Origin: Leptidea sinapis
Taxonomy: Eukaryota; Arthropoda; Insecta; Lepidoptera; Pieridae
Direction: 5' to 3'
DNA length: 64,000 bases
Assembly (NCBI RefSeq): GCF_905404315.1
Contig: NC_066270.1
Span: forward strand, 11,178,001 to 11,242,000
Part shown: positions 45,776 to 56,624 of the stretch, in pieces
Layout: each line of letters opens with the position of its first letter
How positions within the stretch are numbered: the first letter of the stretch is position 1
Position numbers and translations under genes: made by a program
Notes under the pieces: generated by a model
Databases searched by the model: none
What the model was told of the DNA's origin: nothing
The model's input: the letters and a program-made list of their open reading frames with translations, nothing else

Positions 45776-46305
45776 CTCCTCTCCACTTTGGTGGATAGCG
45801 GACCTAAAGGCGCTTACGATTCAGAACTCCATACATTTATACTGATCGTTTGTTCAATGCAAAACACCTCTCGCCCGGCTCACACGTGATTCGCAACTGA
45901 CAACAGATCTGAAGACTGTGCTGTGTGTCGTGTATTAAAAATCGTGACCACAAATCGTGTCGTGTCTTGCGAACATCCATCCTAAGTATACAGTGTAACA
46001 GAATCAAAACAAAGTCTGTCGGATACTTAGCTTAGTTTTTATGTAATAAAATAAAATTGCTCTCTACGAGATTGGTAGGAATGTGTTCTCAAAGCTGGTG
46101 TAGCAAATTACGGACCGTTTCTAACTCGACTCTACAAGGAATGTAATTTATTTTGCAAAATAAACTCTGTGTTTTCCCGCAACTTTGTCTGAATGGACTT
46201 CAAAACTGAAGCTACAGATTCTAGCGAGCTTCTTATTTTCCACTAATAATTTCATCACTATCATCCAAATGTTATAAACATTTGTCTTTTTTAAAGTGAT
46301 TAACC
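45776..46305. other. No recognised feature
   Basis: No supported gene. Confidence 0.35.
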
Positions 46306-46860
46306 TCACTTCTGGGATAAATTACATAAAATTTTATTTACCTGCGATCTCTCGCGTTCCGTACGAGTTATCACTTTAAAAAACAACAAATTCTTTAGAT
46401 TTACAGAGCGACATCTCAAGTCAATTTCCTAATATGCAAATATTGGTGTTGAGAAGGTTATCAACTGTAAAGTAGATCCTGTAGATGAAGCCACACCTGA
46501 GAGTTGAACAAAGCACACAAGATTTTATGACGATATGTCACTAAATAAATAATAAATCTGTCATTACGCGGAAACGTTAGTATTTAATGCACAAAAACTA
46601 TTTCAACGTAACAGACAGTTTAGTTTCTCGGTCTATGAAATGTAAGATAGTTTGTTTGATTGTCTCAAAATAGGTAAAGGACTCACTTCTGGGATAAATT
46701 ACATAAAATTTTATTTACCTGTGACCTCTCGCGCTCCGTACGAGTGCTCTTCCACTGAGACAACCGGTCGAGTGGCGTATTGTTGTTAAATCTTGTATAT
46801 TTCTTGTTTAACTCGCGAGTTCGTGTCCGGCATCATTCATAATTTTTGTTTATGCAAATG
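46306..46860. mobile_element. SINE S1 cluster
   Basis: 46306-46375 and 46680-46850 are minus-orientation S1 heads (CTCGCGTTCCGTACGAG, then CTCTTCCACTGAGACAACCG in the second). 46390-46550 is the S1-associated body in plus orientation (GAGCGACATCTCAAGTCAAT, GTAGATCCTGTAGATGAAGC). 46310 and 46684 share the block CACTTCTGGGATAAATTACA. Confidence 0.65.
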
Positions 46861-47066
46861 TTATAAGTTTTCATTAGTGCTATTTCCGTTAAGTAGTTAT
46901 GGATCTCCACGAATTATGTGACTGATCATAATATAATAACTGTAAAAAGTATATATTAAATAGCTGTTAAACAAATTTGTGTATACAAACAAAAGCTTAA
47001 AAATATAGTACAATTTGTGCCAGTGATGCTCACCAAGTTTAATATATTGGCATCTGACAAACGTTA

Positions 47067-47416
47067 TCTATACTAATATTATAAAGCTGCAGTGTTTGTT
47101 TGTTTGTTGGTTTGAACGCGCTAATCTCTGGTACTACTGGTCCGATTTGAATGATTCTTTCAGTGTTGGGTAGTCGATTTATCGAGGAAGGCTATAGGCT
47201 ATGTTTTTTTTTTCAAAATTCAGGATCCGTAATAAAATTGCTATTTTGTAACACAAGGTGTAAAATCGAAAACCTATTTTTGCGTGCGCTGCTAAAACTA
47301 TTGACAATAGAACAAAATGATGTGCAGGCTATAATATAGGCAATATTTTATTACTTATAAAACTATCGCGTGAATTATACTTTATATGGCAAAACAACGT
47401 TTGCCGGGTCAGCTAG
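47067..47416 (+). mobile_element. Non-autonomous Helitron (350 bp)
   Basis: TC start at 47067 after A (47066), TCTATACTAATATTATAAAG; end AACGTTTGCCGGGTCAGCTAG at 47396-47416 before T. It has no coding sequence. Perfect Helitron boundaries. Confidence 0.93.
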
Positions 47417-47764
47417 TATATTATAAACTTACTGTACCCGCCATAAAGAGAATACATTTATAAGATACATTTAATTATACATTTTTTGCCAAGAACTTCG
47501 CAAGCACCCTCAGAACACTTTAACAAAGTTTCATTACAATCTGATCAATGGTTTCGCAACACATGGAGAACAAACATACAAACATTGATTTTCATTTATA
47601 GCTAGAAGAAAAAAAAATCATTACATAATTGTAAATAAATATAATATATTTTATTCTGTAAATATAATAGGCGTCTAATAACATATTAGAACGACTAAAG
47701 TGGCGAAGGCTATAAAAGTACCTGACAGCCTTTTTTGTACAGAATTGTTAAAAATAAATTTAAT
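47417..47764. other. Partial Helitron-like repeat, otherwise unassigned
   Basis: 47505-47590 (AAAGTTTCATTACAATCTGA, CAAACATACAAACATTGATT) looks like an inner segment of a minus-orientation Helitron-type repeat. Ends not found. Confidence 0.4.
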
Positions 47765-47765
47765 T

Positions 47766-48229
47766 CTATTAATAATCTCTACTCCGAAGAAAGTACTCCG
47801 TCGCGTCTGTCTGTCGGTCTGTTCGCGATAAACTTATAAACTATTGCACCGATTTTTATGCTAATTTCACCAATTCATAGCGTGGTTCTCGAGAAAGGTT
47901 TTAGTCTAAAATTTGTGAAGTTTTTGTATACATATTTGTATACATTAACCATATTTATTGGAGGTGTCGGAAAAAAATAAGCTGCCGGGGAGAATTCGAC
48001 AAATACGCTGTCTTTGAGATATAACAAAACAATGTATGGTGGAAAAGTGTAGCATATATATGTCTACAGAAAAGTCCGCGATGGAGTATGTCTATCTCTT
48101 AAGGGTAACATACTATATCTATTTTATTCTTATAAGAACATTTCCGATTTTAAACTTTAGACAACATTATTCCTGAATATCGATATATTTTTTTTCTATT
48201 AACAGAACAGCGTCTGACGGGTTCGCTAG
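47766..48229 (+). mobile_element. Non-autonomous Helitron (about 460 bp)
   Basis: The 3' end ACAGCGTCTGACGGGTTCG then CTAG at 48226-48229 before T is clear. The 5' end is either 47765/47766 or 47776 (TCTCTACTCCG after A). Non-coding. Confidence 0.75.
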
Positions 48230-48639
48230 TATTTAAAAATAATAACTCTCTCTCACAATTTGCTCATAATCAACTGCTTTCATGGACTATTAAAGGAGTG
48301 TTAAAGATAATGATTCGAATCCAGAATCAATTTCCAAAGCATTAAATAAATAATGCAGTTAAACTCATTTATACTCAAGTTACAATCTTACATTGATATC
48401 ATTTAGCGTCGTCCTCTGATAATGTTTTATCATCTGCACTATTATTAGGTTCATGTAAATCCATTTCAACTATCTTAACCTCTTTAGTGTCACATTATAA
48501 TAATGTTATCATATGATTTCAACCAGTTTTGTTTGATTGTTTTATTAACTTAATTTAATATGAGTTTTTATGGATTAGTAAGGCAAAGAAATCTATGGTT
48601 AAACTCAAGCTGAAGCAGAGTACTACCAGTACTAGAGCT
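48230..48639. other. No recognised feature
   Basis: AT-rich, no supported gene. Confidence 0.35.
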
Positions 48640-48899
48640 CTACAAAAGAGTATAAAACGGTGTACATGCCATTTAACATATTATATGCCATGCTAGTTCA
48701 TCTTGAGGACCTCCGTTCACTTTATGTAATATTAGAGTATTTACATGTTTTACAAAAGAGTATCTGTAAAAGACGGTGTACATGCCATTCAACACATTAT
48801 ATGCCATGCCAGTTCATCTTGAACACCTCCGTTCATTTTATGTAGTATTAAAGTATTTACAACAGCTTTACAAAAGACTATCTGTAAAAGACGGTGTAA

Positions 48900-49215
48900 A
48901 TGAAATGAAATTTTGAAATGAAATGAAATGAATTGAAATTTTGAAATGAAATGAAATGAAATGAAATGAAATGAAATGAAATTTTGAAATGAAATGAAAT
49001 TTTATTTGCAGGAAACATTGTACTTAAGATGTTAACATAATATTATTGATAATCCAATATGTTTCGTCAATTGACATGCAAAATGTGTTACAAAATTGTC
49101 TAAACACTACTGTTATACCGAAACATGTCGGATTTCACAATGCTATCATTAATATTTATAAAATTAAAATTTTAATATATTATAATATGAGACGTAAATA
49201 ACTTAATAATTCATT
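48900..49215 (-). mobile_element. Retroelement end with (TTTCA)n tail, copy 1
   Basis: A run of AAATG pentamers (48900-48998) is followed by TTTTATTTGCAGGAAACATT and ATGTTAACATAATATTATTG. Read on the minus strand this is a 3' end terminating in a pentameric repeat. Shares its body with copy 2 at 49319. It breaks the tandem array. Confidence 0.65.
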
Positions 49216-49318
49216 TAGTACCTACATGTACATGCCATTTAACATATTATATATCATGCCAGTTAATCTTGAGCACCTCTGTTCATTGTATGTCATATTA
49301 GAGTATTTACAAGAGCTT

Positions 49319-49430
49319 TAATGAAATGAAATGATATTTTATTTGGAATGAAACATTAAACTTACGATGTTAACATAATATTATTGATGATCCAAAATGT
49401 TTCGTCAATTGAAAAGCAAAATATGTTTAC
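49319..49430 (-). mobile_element. Same retroelement end, copy 2
   Basis: Short AAATG run and the body GATGTTAACATAATATTATT, ATGTTTCGTCAATTGAAAAG, parallel to copy 1. It sits at a different place in the tandem unit, so it is either an independent insertion or part of a larger duplication. Confidence 0.6.
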
Positions 49431-49685
49431 AAAAGGGTATCTGTAAAAGACGGTGTACATGCCATTTGACATACTATATGCCATGACAGTATGCCTTGAG
49501 AACCTCCGTTCATGCTATGTATCAGTAGAGTACTCACAAGAATTTTACAAAAGGGTATCTGTAAATGACAGCGTATGGCATACTATGTCTTTTAACATTT
49601 TATTATACGCCATACTCGTGGCAAAACCTGTGCAAATATGTAGGGACTCTGTTCTTCGGCGAAAGTACTCAACTTTCATATAAAT

Positions 49686-50220
49686 GCCATTCAATTTTAA
49701 GTACAATTTCGTTCATTCTTAAGGTAGCTTAAAATTGAACAAATGCAGTTCAAAAATACTTATCGCTTCTAGTACAAGATTCCAATGCACGATTCTGCAG
49801 GTATGTGTTTTTTTTTAAACTAATTGTAAATGAAAGTTTAGGGAGTATGCAATGTATTAGAGATAGGCTGCCTATAAAATATTGGCCTCAAGTACCTGTA
49901 ATTAATTATAGTGTAGCTCATTTTCTGATATAAAATGCAACTTTATGTTTTTTAAATAAATTTTACGTCATTATAAAGGTCATTATATAAAGAATTGAAA
50001 AGAATATGGTTGCCAGCTCTCAGTCAGCTGCATCAATGGAGTTGCCAGATGTAAAAAGGTATATAATTTTTGATAATTAACAGTCACCTGTTAGTATTAT
50101 ATTTACGATAAGTCATGGTTGCCAGTTAATAATGGCTGAGCAAGCAGAGCTTGCCTTGATTTCGTAAGACAACACTATAAAATTTCAAATCATCACTCTT
50201 ATAATTTCTAAATAATTTTT
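49686..50220. other. No recognised feature
   Basis: AT-rich, no supported gene. Confidence 0.35.
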
Positions 50221-50228
50221 TTTTAAGG

Positions 50229-50593
50229 CACGGACTAGTAAAAAAATAAGGACTCCGTGTCACCTTACATAACAGTGTAGCACCAAAACAAGCCAATTAA
50301 CGTGTAAATACATAGCCCCACGCACACACACTACTACAAGCCGAAAGGCAGCCATTATGAGAATTGTCATCGTCTGTGACAGATCAGTTTGCGTCTCAAT
50401 AAAATATTTTAAAAATGCCGTCGTGCGTTGTGAAAAAGTGTAAAAACGATACTGTATAAGTATTTGTGTCCACATATTATGATTATTTAAGGGAGAAAAA
50501 ATTGTGTAACTAGTATCCCCCGTAACCGCACACATACTAGCATAACGGTGCTAATATCACGGCGTGGAGTCCTTCTTTTTATACTCGTCCGTG
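50229..50593 (+). mobile_element. P-element-like non-autonomous transposon with THAP start
   Basis: The ends CACGGACTAGTAAAAAAATA (left) and TTTTTATACTCGTCCGTG (right) are inverted repeats of about 28-30 bp. TTTTAAGG (50221-50228) and ATTTAAGG (50594-50601) flank it, an 8-bp duplication with one mismatch, the length made by P-type transposases. An ATG at 50415 opens a 14-codon frame reading MPSCVVKKCKNDTV, the start of a THAP zinc finger with its first two Cys, then a stop. The rest of the transposase is deleted. Confidence 0.88.
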
Positions 50594-50601
50594 ATTTAAG
50601 G

Positions 50602-50680
50602 GTCTGCTTTTTATCTGAGAGAGAGCACGCCACTATTCAAAACCTTATTAAACATTAAAACAATCACACCAATAAGCAAG
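50602..50680 (+). other. Proposed 5' untranslated exon of the secreted plexin-like gene
   Basis: Ends at AAGCAAG followed by GTACGTAC (donor at 50681), a strong match to the donor consensus. The start is not defined: a TATA-like TTTTTATAC at 50576-50584 lies inside the right end of the P-like element. The exon is inferred from the donor and the acceptor at 51253, not from transcript data. Confidence 0.4.
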
Positions 50681-51253
50681 GTACGTACTGAACATGATTT
50701 TACAATAGTAATTAATACAGACAAACAGACGTAATCTACATGTTACGTACGTAAGCGTTACGGGTCAGTTAATTGAAGATTGCAGTATATTATGTTTGCA
50801 TTCCAAGCTCTGTTAATTCCTGGCACATTGGAAATGTACATATGTATGTCTCAGTGCACTTATAATATTCTCCGGTCTGCTTTAGATTATTCAATGGGTA
50901 AGCATTTAAATTTTTAACTAAACTATAATACAATAAATATTTTATTATTGAAGAAAATTCAATCATATATAATAGGCATAAATATATTTAAAAACATATA
51001 CAGTAATGATACTAATTCTACTAATATAGAGTTGATTATTTTCTGCCTAATTTTTATTAACTTCGATTAATTCCTTCAAAATATCTAGACTTATTCAAAC
51101 AAACTACAATTTAAAGGTACATAACAGCCTAGTGAAACTCTAATTGTATGAAACGTGCAGTCATCGATAGATTATCAGATGACGGGTACTTATTACGTAG
51201 TATTTTAATCCTCTTCTGTACGTAATTTTGAAAGATAAACATACTTTTTGCAG
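50681..51253 (+). other. Proposed intron
   Basis: GTACGT at 50681 to TACTTTTTGCAG at 51242-51253, 573 bp, AT-rich. The acceptor lies 10 bp before the ATG of the plexin-like gene, so the intron would separate an untranslated first exon from the coding exon. Confidence 0.45.
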
Positions 51254-51263
51254 AATCATCAAA

Positions 51264-51836
51264 ATGAAATATGTAGCACTTGCCTTGTTACTTCTCATCA
51301 GCATCGAAACGGTTTTCGGCGGGGATATCATCGTAGAGTCAAAGGAAGATGAATGTAGACAATACTCTTCATGTTCGATTTGCATCTCGCAAAGCGCTTG
51401 CACTTGGTGTGTTACCAAGAGTCGGTGCACCAAGCAAGCATGCGGAAACGATAACGTCATATACCCACAACACATCCAGGCACTTATGTCTGGGCCAGAA
51501 TTCTGTCCGAGAGTCAAAGAACCAAAACAGTTAACGATCAAAAGCGGCACAAGGGAATTGATAACTGTAAGAATCACCCAAATATATCTCTACATGGCAT
51601 TCACTCCGTGGAAATGCAAGATATCTGTCGACAATAAAGAGAAGGTGGTACCCGCAGCGTTAATAGGGGACAAAGTCTATTGCGAATCCGTAGAGCTTAA
51701 AGTAGATGGCGAAAATGCAGTAGCTGAAGGCAATGTCGTTGTGATGTGGGCTTACAATAAATCATTCGACGGTTCAGTGCAGCTCAAAGTCTGCCGCTGT
51801 GATTTACTTCCAACTTGCAAGGCTTGTGTAAACTAA
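51264..51836 (+). CDS. Small secreted plexin-like protein (PSI-TIG-partial PSI)
   Basis: 190 residues from the ATG at 51264, chosen because it starts an ideal signal peptide (MKYVALALLLLISIETVFG, 1-19) right after a splice acceptor; the upstream in-frame codons lie in the proposed intron. Residues 31-60 form a PSI module (Cys 31, 37, 40, 46, 49, 55, 60, with the C-W-C core TWC), and FCPRV (80-84) leads into a TIG/IPT-like region (85-178). The chain ends C-R-C-D-L-L-P-T-C-K-A-C-V-N (177-190), the opening of a second PSI. This order is that of a plexin ectodomain just after the Sema domain. Sema, membrane and cytoplasmic domains are all absent. One N-glycosylation sequon NKS is at 165-167. The role is unknown; a soluble ligand-binding or decoy function is conceivable. 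Alternatives are a plexin retrogene fragment or a mis-assembled exon, but the signal peptide argues against both. Confidence 0.88.
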   Translation: MKYVALALLLLISIETVFGGDIIVESKEDECRQYSSCSICISQSACTWCVTKSRCTKQACGNDNVIYPQHIQALMSGPEFCPRVKEPKQLTIKSGTRELITVRITQIYLYMAFTPWKCKISVDNKEKVVPAALIGDKVYCESVELKVDGENAVAEGNVVVMWAYNKSFDGSVQLKVCRCDLLPTCKACVN

Positions 51837-51944
51837 CTGAAAAACATAAAGACACTCAAAGTAGTAAACAATATAGGCATCGGTCAATACATCAACGTAG
51901 CACCCCAAACTGATATTTTGTTTGATCTTATTGGGAGTAGAAGT

Positions 51945-51950
51945 AATAAA
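51945..51950 (+). terminator. Poly(A) signal of the plexin-like gene
   Basis: AATAAA 109 bp after the stop codon, followed by AT-rich sequence. The next recognisable unit, a LINE fragment, begins only at 51988. Confidence 0.6.
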
Positions 51951-51987
51951 TATTTTCCAACAAAAAAGCGTTTGTTCCTTTTTTTAT

Positions 51988-52045
51988 GGAATAGGAGGAC
52001 AAATGAGCGTACAGGTCACCTGGTGTTAAGTGATCACTCTTGCAT
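51988..52045 (-). mobile_element. LINE family A, 3' terminal fragment
   Basis: ATGGAATAGGAGGACAAATG, then GGTCACCTGGTGTTAAGTGA: the last about 55 bp of family A in minus orientation. It lies directly behind the poly(A) signal of the plexin-like gene. Confidence 0.85.
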
Positions 52046-52529
52046 ATTGGCATATTGGTTCGCTCAGATGTGTCATTGCTTAAAGTGTTATACTTCTAAA
52101 TTCCTTAAGAGTTAGTCTATCAAATGTAAGAAAGTGTTTTAAAATTTGACCTGCACAAGCCATAGAAGTCTTAATAAGAAGGTATGATGGATGTACACAC
52201 GATAGGTGACTTTCAGTCCACCAGCCATTTTGCGAATAATTAGTATCAATATGAACGGTAGAGGTGAAACAACGAGCAGCTTATTGTCATTTCATTGGAA
52301 TGTATTGTTTTGAATAAATACCTTTTTTAAATAATATATCTTTATTTCTCTCTTTGAGATTCTAAAATTATTTGTATTGCCTTAATCTAGCACACAATTG
52401 TTGCGTAAGTCCTTCTTTCTATATTTGGAGCGATGTAAACGTGGCAATAAGCTCATTAAAAGGCATTTAATTTCTCAAAATTGATTCCTTTAGAATTATT
52501 TTTGATGTCACTTCTAATATACTAGACAC
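52046..52529. other. No recognised feature
   Basis: No supported gene. Confidence 0.35.
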
Positions 52530-53030
52530 TACTACCGCTTCGGAAACAAATGGCGCTCTGACAGAGAAGAAGAGGCGCAAGATACTCTCCTAGCATTCTT
52601 TTTTGCACGTTCTTTAATAAAATAAAATATTCAATATTATACTGTCATTGTTATTGCTGTACAATAATCATAATCTAGTCCCAGGCTGTCCGATCACTTA
52701 GAAATTTAGCTGTGGAATAGTAGGATTTACGGCACAGTAATTTAATAAAACATTTAAATTAATTTATAGATAATGGCTGAACTGTGGCTGGGACTTTATT
52801 ATAAAAGTGTACAGATTGACCCTCAGAGATATTATGTATCTTATGAAGCCTACTAGAATAATTTAATTTGTTTAATTAAATTGTTATAATAATGCAAATC
52901 ACTATTAAGAGCGAAAACGAGACGATTTTTGTGAACGTATATTATATTTTCATAAATGTACTGAGAATGAACAGTCATAATATTTATTTCTTTAAATGTA
53001 TTCAGACTCAGAGCGTACATTTTCGATAAA
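52530..53030 (-). pseudogene. LINE family C, ORF2 C-terminus and 3' UTR
   Basis: Minus strand. ALSLNTFKEINIMTVHSQYI and YENIIYVHKNRL (52880-53010) are homologous to the C-terminal segment of family B ORF2 (FKEINILTVASQYILDNVMY). The 3' UTR (52540-52740) matches 2811-3035. Related to family B but distinct, and decayed. Confidence 0.75.
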
Positions 53031-54284
53031 ATGATACAATGGCTTATGTTAAGGCGAAGAGTAAGCAGAAAACACGCAAACATACATATAGCATTTCGAG
53101 CTATGAACACTACTTATTCCTGTTACACATATCCTTAAGTCTTATTTGTAGGTAACTAATGGTGGGTGTTGGTTATAGTTAACACTGCCGAGCCTTTTTG
53201 AACAACCACTTTTCTTTGAAGTAAAACAAGTTTTTGGCATGGCGTGACGCATTTTTTGGTACTTCTCTCAGAAAAGTTATTCTTATAGCTTGTACTTTTT
53301 TGTGTAGGTTCATTTATTCAGATTAGTAGTGAATAACGAGGATTGTTAGCATATAAACTGTTTTCCACGCAAGAATTTTGAAAATATTGGCTTTATTACA
53401 TAGATGGCGGGCCGGCTGCCGTGAACTCATATCGCTCAAGGTCGCTGGCATTTTGTGTCGCCTTAAGTAAAGCATATTCAAGAGCATTTGACAGCTTGGT
53501 TTTTTTTCTTATAATTTCGCTTCACAATCGTTCTTTGTGCCAAGCTGCATACTACATACATATAAAAACTTGAAATTTTAGATCGTCTACGAAATCGAAA
53601 CTATAATATGACAATAGCTCAGTGTTCCTTACCTGGCGGTAGGCGTGTGGTAAAATATGATTCTCCTCTAGTACGACATTACTTTTATGTGTAATAAATG
53701 GTTTGCAATAAATCTAAATGTCAGCTCAACTTTTTCTCTAACAATAGCAATTCATTGTATTTCCTCGTGCCGATAAATAAATAATAAATAACGTACCATT
53801 AGAAGACTTCCCATTGTTAAAACTTTTGCCAGAAAATATTCTGTACAAATTCACTTCAACTGCTCGTATTATCCATAAATATAAAAAAATAATAATTATA
53901 TGTTATACGTAATAATATCATAGAATACATAGTATACTAACATATGAGTGATTATATATACATATACTTTATAGGAGCAGTAAGTTAGTGGTTTCTTCTA
54001 TTTTAGAAACTAAATTAGGATTCCGCAAGAAAAACCAATCCAATAGTCTGGTAAATTGTGAGACAAACATATTTTCATAAAGTCCTATGCGTGAAAATTG
54101 AGGGTACTTATATATATTTCACGACACTACTCGGCAAAGATGGTGTAAATGCTATGAAACGTGCAGTCTTGTATTTGCTATATGAATGTGGATGATAAAT
54201 TTACGAATAACTCAATATCGCGCCAAGCGATTCGATGATTCTTTTTTATTGGAAAGAACAAATTGTTACTTCAAATTCACTAAA
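53031..54284. other. No recognised feature
   Basis: About 1.25 kb of mostly AT-rich sequence. A GC-richer patch at 53405-53465 (ATGGCGGGCCGGCTGCCG) has no coding frame of note. Confidence 0.35.
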
Positions 54285-54560
54285 AAACAAAAAAAAATAA
54301 CAAAAAACAACCGACTGTAAAAACACTATTCCAAAACAAGAGGAATAATATTATGCGCTAAAAAGTATAAAAATAATTGTGTATTTTTAAACAATCGAAT
54401 TAATTAATCTAATTCTAGTTTATATTTGTTATTTTTGGAATCGGTGTCCTTCCGCCGCGCCCCGCTCTCGCCTCTCGCCTCCTCACGACTCAAGCACATC
54501 TCACCTATAACTATGTATGTAGTAACAAATCTATCTTGGATGACACCGACTCCAAAAATT
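54285..54560 (-). mobile_element. Dispersed repeat N
   Basis: Inverted relative of 33335-33605: ACAACCGACTGTAAAAACAC, CTATTCCAAAAC, GGAATCGGTGTCCTTCCGCC and CCCGCTCTCGCC. Confidence 0.6.
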
Positions 54561-55104
54561 ACAATAATCGTAACTAGAATTAGATTTAAGCTCCATTAAA
54601 AGTATTAGATGTTAAATCCTTATTGTAATTGTAATTGCATATTATTTTATCTCTTTTATGTGAATATATTGCGCTCTTGACACTTATCAATATAGAACGT
54701 AATTTATTTGTTTTACTAGAAATAGCAAAACAAATTTACTGTTTAGAAATTGACGATAAATATAATTAATGCGACGATATTATTATTATTGTATAAACTA
54801 CTATTAACTTTTAATGTTCAAGAAAGGTGACTTATATTGACTGTAGTATTATTTGAGGTTGAGAGATTATTAGAGAGTTGATTGGGAAACAAAGGGAGAT
54901 TTGCATTGAGGTGCCGCAGTACCGCAGTAGAAACTCGCCCTAACGGCACGATCAGCCATGGTGATAATAGGAAACCAACTCACACTGACAGATATCTCTC
55001 ATCACCATCCCGTGCACCTAGCGTCAGTGGCTAGATCGTTAACAAAACGTGCATATGATCTAAGTAATGCATGATCACTTGACGTGAGCTAGAGCACGTT
55101 AAAA
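54561..55104. other. No recognised feature
   Basis: No supported gene. Confidence 0.35.
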
Positions 55105-55290
55105 GAGTCATCATCATCATCAGCTGGAAGACGTCCACTGCTGGACAAAGGCCTCCCCCAAAGATTTCCATGATGATTGGTCCTGCGCTGCCCTCATCCA
55201 ACGTATTCTGGCAATCTGGACCAGATCGTCGGTCCAACTTGTGGGAGGCCTACCGAGACTGCGTCTTCCGGTACTTACTGCTTCCGTAAA
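55105..55290 (-). pseudogene. RTE-type LINE, ORF C-terminus
   Basis: Minus-strand STGRRSLGRPPTSWTDDLVQ, IRWMRAAQDQSSWKSLGEAF, VQQWTSS: the same C-terminal block as 33963-34135. RT core absent. Confidence 0.85.
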
Positions 55291-55369
55291 AAATAGTACT
55301 TCGTCAAAACGGGCATAAAACGACTTTAAGAAGTATATTATACAGGCGCACTGCAACGGTGCTATGTGA

Positions 55370-55760
55370 AAGGGGTCACTGATAAAATAGGTGGGATACT
55401 GAGGAGGAAGTTTGAGGTAACCCTTTAAAAAAGTGGTCGCCTATCTACATTTGCTAAAAGACAGTACCATACAAGTGCCCCGGGTCTATAAAGTTGACTG
55501 CAGCTGCGGAAGCTCCTATATCGGACAAACGAAAAGAGCTATTTCTTAACGCGTTAAGGCACACATTTGCGCAGTCAAATCTACGATCCTAAAAAATTCG
55601 CAATAGCCGAACACTTGCTTAAAGCCGGTACCAACCACCAATACATCCCACGGCTTGTAATAGAAGCCATCAAAATTAAAAACCATCCTAAGAATTTTTA
55701 TAAGATGCTTTGATCTATGATCCCTAGAAAAATGCTTTTAAACTAGCGCAAACATGAAAT
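55370..55760 (+). pseudogene. Penelope-like element, GIY-YIG endonuclease domain
   Basis: Plus-strand residues VYKVDCSCGSSYIGQTKRAI with the spaced VYK...SYIGQT core and the CSC knuckle are the GIY-YIG nuclease of Penelope-like retroelements. They are followed by RVKAHICAV and, after a +1 frameshift near 55605, AIAEHLLKAGTNHQYIP and VIEAIKIKNHPKNF. A TAA replaces one codon after RAIS. In this family the nuclease lies C-terminal to an RT, which is not present here; the copy is 5'-truncated. Confidence 0.85.
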
Positions 55761-56325
55761 CTCGTGGTCTCACTCTGCAGTACAAATGTCACAAAAAGAC
55801 CCGAAAGCATGGACGTCGACAGCAGGGGCTGAATAATTTGAACGAATTGGTATTACATGGATCTCACAACTTTTTACGTTAGAAGATATTTGTTTCTTTA
55901 GATAATCCATGTTTTTTCTTTCAAGACTTGTGACTCTCGAAAAAGCCATGTGCATAAATAACTTTAAATATAATATATGAGATTACAAAGTAATTTACGC
56001 TATTGGTGTATCTAGTTAACTAGGACGAATTTGCAGAATATTTTGGTTTTCCCTTCATTTATACACTTTATACTAAAGGTTTTCTAAATTTGAAGCTTCT
56101 ATGTCTTCTCGAAGTGCCTTAAACTTTTGATGATCGGTCAGTCAGTCAGTCTGGACGTGAAAAATTAAGAAACAAAGCCTGCTTGGTTAGTGAAAATTTT
56201 CCTCTTGAAACGTGGTAAATCCGCCATTAGCCTACCTTCTCAGCTTTGAGGTGCTTTATTGAAGAAACCATTTTCATTAAAATCATGCACTTATACATTT
56301 TATTTTAAAGTCTCACTTCTGGGAT
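55761..56325. other. No recognised feature
   Basis: No supported gene. Confidence 0.35.
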
Positions 56326-56624
56326 TAACCCTGTGCTGCCCCGGGGCGTAAAAAGAATAGGGTAGTTGGACCTCCAAGGGTGTCGTAAGAGGCAACTACG
56401 GGCTTTTTGAAAGTGGGAGAGTCACGATGCCGTCTTATGACGTCAGCACAATCGGGCCAGACTCGTCCGGGTTACTTACCACACTCGCACAGAATACCGG
56501 CGTGAAGTAGCGGCCTAGTGCCGCTATGTTTCGCAAAGGTTAGTGTAGAGGACCGGAGGCCATTACCCCCCCGTCCTCGCGCTCGGGCTGACCCTCGTAT
56601 TCTGGGGAGGGCACAGTACCGCGT

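Larger units (their letters stand above)
48640..49685. repeat. Tandem repeat, about 110-120-bp unit, split by two insertions
   Basis: ACATGCCATTTAACATA or variants recur at about 48663, 48779, 49229, 49457, each followed by TATGCCATGC-like, AACACCTCCGTTCA-like, GAGTATTTAC and TTTACAAAAGAGTATCTGTA. Two younger insertions separate the units. Short frames through it are by-products. Confidence 0.85.

Noticed and set aside
45443..45889. ORFs of 102 and 128 codons
   Set aside because: They fall on dispersed repeat K, other copies of which do not keep the frame.
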